DNA of 63,481 bases, from assembly GCF_015714725.1 (NCBI RefSeq), contig NZ_WBKM01000289.1:1-63481 (forward strand), in the 5' to 3' direction. The position numbers were made by a program, and so were the translations under genes. The stretch comes from Nostoc sp. WHI. Lineage in GTDB: Bacteria > Cyanobacteriota > Cyanobacteriia > Cyanobacteriales > Nostocaceae. Each line of letters starts with the position of its first letter. The stretch's first letter is position 1. The notes beneath the pieces are model-generated. The model worked only from the letters and a program-made list of their open reading frames with translations, searched no databases and was not told the DNA's origin. Shown piece by piece: positions 60,900 to 63,481 of the stretch.

Positions 60900-61241
60900 A
60901 TGAATCCTCAAAGAGATGAAGACTTGCAGCGTCGCCTCGACAAGCTAGAGGCAGAGATTAATTCCTCACCTGAGGTAGTTCCCCAACCACAACAAAAACA
61001 AACACCTCAGTTTGGTTTTGCTAACTTGAACTTGCAACTAGAGCGATTTCAGATTTGGTTCAACAGCCTATCTAGGACAAAAAAGCTCGTAGTTTCGGGT
61101 GTGACGGTACTACTCGGCTTGGCGATGCTGCAAACAGTGTTTAAACTGATTGCATCTGTAATCACTCTGGCACTTTTGGCAGCGTTAGTGTATGTTGGAT
61201 ACAAATTTTTTGTGTCTAGTAACTTTCAACGTAAGAAGTAG
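60900..61241 (+). CDS. Small coiled-coil membrane protein
   Basis: A 113-residue protein from the ATG at 60900. A short charged coiled coil (DLQRRLDKLEAEIN), a Gln/Pro-rich linker, an amphipathic segment and two hydrophobic helices near the C-terminus (VVSGVTVLLGLAMLQTVF, ASVITLALLAALVYVGYKFF). Not recognised; a cyanobacterial hypothetical. It precedes the RDD/pentapeptide gene by 55 bp on the same strand and may be co-transcribed. Confidence 0.75.
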   Translation: MNPQRDEDLQRRLDKLEAEINSSPEVVPQPQQKQTPQFGFANLNLQLERFQIWFNSLSRTKKLVVSGVTVLLGLAMLQTVFKLIASVITLALLAALVYVGYKFFVSSNFQRKK

Positions 61242-61296
61242 TCTATTTGAATTGTGCCGATAACGGTGTATAAATAATGTCAAAGGAAATTATGCA

Positions 61297-63462
61297 ATGA
61301 CGACACCAATTGTCAGAAGAAGTAATCAATCTAGTCAATCAAAACAACCGGAAAGAGCCAATTCGCTGCTGCTAGCAAGCAGGCGTTTTGCGGCTTGGGC
61401 GGCTGAAATCACACTAGTGGTTAGCAGTGGGTTGATTCCCTTCGGCATTGGTGTCTATGCCAATACTAGAAGCGATCTTAACCGAGTGCCGCTTAACCCC
61501 GTGCTGGTAGTAATGGAAAGAGCGATCGCTAGGCCATTGGCTTTGCCTGTTAGCTATGGCATCCGTAACGTAGCATGGCCGACTAATATTTTGTGGACAG
61601 TAGCTCTGTTAGCGCCTGTAACTCTCTCGTGGTGGCAATTGTATTTACTAGCTAAGACTGGTAGCACAATTCCTAAACGTTGGTTAAAAGTGCAAGTTGT
61701 CAACGAGCAAGGGATGCCGCCCGGTTTGGGGGCAGTTGTGATCAGAGAAGGAGTTGGGCGTTGGACTGTACCCATTTCCATCGCTTATCTTCTGTGGCGC
61801 TACAGCTTTGCTTTTCCTAATTTAGGATTATTCACATTTTTATCTTTGTTAATGATTCTGGGTGAAGGAATCGGCTTACCCTCGCGCCGGGGGCGTCGCG
61901 CACTGCATGATCAACTCGCAGGCACTTATACAATAGACGCACTCTTAGCTAACAACAAACAAGTTCAGCCTGCTGGCGGTAACGATCAAGCAGAAGAATG
62001 GCAGCAGGGAAATGAAGAATTAGCTATGCCTACAGCAAGTAGTGTGTCTGACGCAGCCCAAACTAACCAGCCGCCTAATGTGTGGCGGCGGATACAGCAA
62101 AATCCCAATCTAACTTTGTTTGGGGTAGGGCTGACGAGCATGACTGCTGTGCTGGCAACTTTAATAGGCACTCAAGTTTATATCCAAATTCAGCAATCCC
62201 AGCGAGCAACCAATCAAATCAACAGCCAACAGTTCCTCGAACTTGTCAAACAATTGAGTCCCAACTCTGGGGCTACTAATAAGGAGCGTGAAACTGCAAT
62301 TTTGGCTCTGGGTGGTCTGAATGACCCACAGTCCATCAAATTTCTAGCGGATCTCTTGGTTAGCGAAACCAACTCCAGCCTTTTGGATACGATTCAACAA
62401 GCTTTGACAAGTGTCGGCCCCAAAGCCATCCCAGAATTAAAAAATAAGAATCAGTTTTTGGTGGGTGAACTGGAGCCTGTGAGTAGCACTGCAACCCAAG
62501 AACGGGAATTACGGCAAGGGCGGTTACAAAGAAACCAGAGGACGATCAATAAGATTCTCTCTGTTTACAGTGGTAAAATCGAGGGCGTTGAACTTAATAG
62601 CACACAATTAGGTCAAAGCGGTACTCCAGGAAGTTCCTTTTTCAACTTGGTACTAGACAACGTTGATTTATCAGGAGTTAAATTAAAATCTGCAAATCTT
62701 AACCAAGCTAGTTTTAAGGGTAGCCGCTTCCGGGGTGCGGGTGAGGATGGACGCTTGGATACCTACGACGATGCGATCGCTGATTTAAGCCAAGCTCAGT
62801 TGCAGCAAGCTAATCTTACTGATGCTAACCTCAGTCGCGTTTTGATGAACCGTACCGACTTGAGCCGCGCCACTCTCAATAGAGCAAACTTATCCAACGC
62901 ACGTTTATTTGAGGCGAAACTCAACAGCACTCAATTAGTAGGAGCTGATCTGCAAAACGCAGTTTTGGAAAAAGCCAGCTTGACTGGGGCTGATTTAGGC
63001 GATGCGAACTTGAATGAAGCCAATCTATACGCCGCTAGATTGGGTCGTGTCATTGCCATAGGAACGCAATTATCCTTTGCCAACTTAACTAACACTGATT
63101 GGGAAGGGGCAGATTTATCAGGAGCTTATTTGGATCGTGCTAATCTCAGCAATGCTAACCTGGGCGCTACTCGTCTGACTGGTGCTGTTTTGCGTTCTGC
63201 CCAGATGGAAAACGTTAACTTGCAAAATGCCGACCTGAGTCTTGCAGATTTACGAGGGGCAAATGTGGCAGGAGCAGATTTTAAGGGGGCAATTCTCGCC
63301 CCTAGTAAACAAGATCCAGCAGATCAATTTGTCCAAACCCCAGATTTAGGCTCCGTATCTGCCGTAGTCCAAGGAGTTGATTTTTCTAAAGCCAAAAATT
63401 TAGATCCCAAGCAATTAGCGTACATTTGTACTCAAGGAGGCATTCATCCTAATTGCCCGTAG
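61297..63462 (+). CDS. hglK: RDD-family / pentapeptide-repeat membrane protein, HglK-like
   Basis: A 721-residue protein. An RDD-type membrane domain with several helices occupies residues about 25-200 (LLLASRRFAAWAAEITLVVS, a conserved GRRALHDQLAGTYTID end). One more membrane helix follows at about 272-297, then a linker and 40 or more A(D/N)Lxx pentapeptide repeats forming a right-handed quadrilateral helix from about 430 to 680. Size and layout agree with Anabaena HglK (about 727 residues, membrane N-terminus, pentapeptide C-terminus), needed to place heterocyst glycolipids. The symbol rests on architecture only. Confidence 0.72.
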   Translation: MTTPIVRRSNQSSQSKQPERANSLLLASRRFAAWAAEITLVVSSGLIPFGIGVYANTRSDLNRVPLNPVLVVMERAIARPLALPVSYGIRNVAWPTNILWTVALLAPVTLSWWQLYLLAKTGSTIPKRWLKVQVVNEQGMPPGLGAVVIREGVGRWTVPISIAYLLWRYSFAFPNLGLFTFLSLLMILGEGIGLPSRRGRRALHDQLAGTYTIDALLANNKQVQPAGGNDQAEEWQQGNEELAMPTASSVSDAAQTNQPPNVWRRIQQNPNLTLFGVGLTSMTAVLATLIGTQVYIQIQQSQRATNQINSQQFLELVKQLSPNSGATNKERETAILALGGLNDPQSIKFLADLLVSETNSSLLDTIQQALTSVGPKAIPELKNKNQFLVGELEPVSSTATQERELRQGRLQRNQRTINKILSVYSGKIEGVELNSTQLGQSGTPGSSFFNLVLDNVDLSGVKLKSANLNQASFKGSRFRGAGEDGRLDTYDDAIADLSQAQLQQANLTDANLSRVLMNRTDLSRATLNRANLSNARLFEAKLNSTQLVGADLQNAVLEKASLTGADLGDANLNEANLYAARLGRVIAIGTQLSFANLTNTDWEGADLSGAYLDRANLSNANLGATRLTGAVLRSAQMENVNLQNADLSLADLRGANVAGADFKGAILAPSKQDPADQFVQTPDLGSVSAVVQGVDFSKAKNLDPKQLAYICTQGGIHPNCP

Positions 63463-63481
63463 AATTAGAGGGGGGCAGGGG

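Overview
The window reads as chromosomal DNA of a filamentous, heterocyst-forming cyanobacterium of the Nostoc/Anabaena type. HIP1 octamers (GCGATCGC) are dense in most genes. The cytochrome b6f genes petB-petD sit beside the D1-processing protease gene ctpA. There is a high-light-inducible protein, two DUF1816 proteins, a probable hglK-type gene, large PAS/GAF and Ser/Thr-His hybrid kinases, and many 7-bp short tandem repeats and small palindromic elements typical of this group. No rRNA, tRNA or CRISPR array was recognised.

Layout. 1-2.6 kb: 3' part of a secreted FG-GAP/RTX calcium-binding protein made of 219-bp tandem repeats, then a 21-bp repeat array. 2.6-12.6 kb: metabolic genes on the minus strand (DUF1338/HglS-like enzyme, class III aminotransferase, aldehyde dehydrogenase, cyclase-family enzyme) that could form an amino-acid (perhaps lysine) degradation set. 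They are interrupted by small cyanobacterial genes, a decayed fasciclin gene, a MITE-like element and a stand-alone HTH-NACHT NTPase. 12.6-13.9 kb: a scar region with two pieces of an ABC-transporter ATPase, an antitoxin-like gene, a beheaded HNH nuclease and a 91-bp MITE. 13.9-16.7 kb: a PAS/GAF histidine kinase.

17.3-25.4 kb: the most unusual segment. It holds a dynamin-like GTPase, an SrfB-like actin/Hsp70-fold ATPase and a helical protein of unknown family, all on the plus strand, with a DUF2887 Rpn-type nuclease and its partial duplicate lodged between the first two. The three large proteins look like one multi-protein system. 25.5-34 kb: mostly housekeeping (HLIP with an HLR1-like box, alpha/beta hydrolase, DUF1816, rlmB, mrnC, a STAS protein that seems to start at AUU, carA, an aspartic protease, trpD). 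34.1-39.2 kb: an AT-rich restriction-modification area with a Dam-class methylase, a partner gene broken by one in-frame TGA inside a perfect hairpin, truB, a SAP/RHH-like divergent pair and a truncated C5 cytosine methylase.

39.3-52.5 kb: an EamA transporter, a 2249-residue Ser/Thr kinase-ATPase-GAF-PAS-histidine kinase, a second histidine kinase whose transmitter is nearly identical, and three Uma2-family genes. 52.7-63.5 kb: ctpA, petB, petD, an RsbW-like anti-sigma kinase, a GDP-mannose dehydratase with a GT4 glycosyltransferase, small membrane or secreted proteins and an RDD/pentapeptide-repeat protein resembling HglK. Recurrent themes are insertion of small repeats into coding sequence (trpD, a histidine kinase) and repeated use of 21-bp units. 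Domain assignments are from recognition of motifs by eye; no database search was run.
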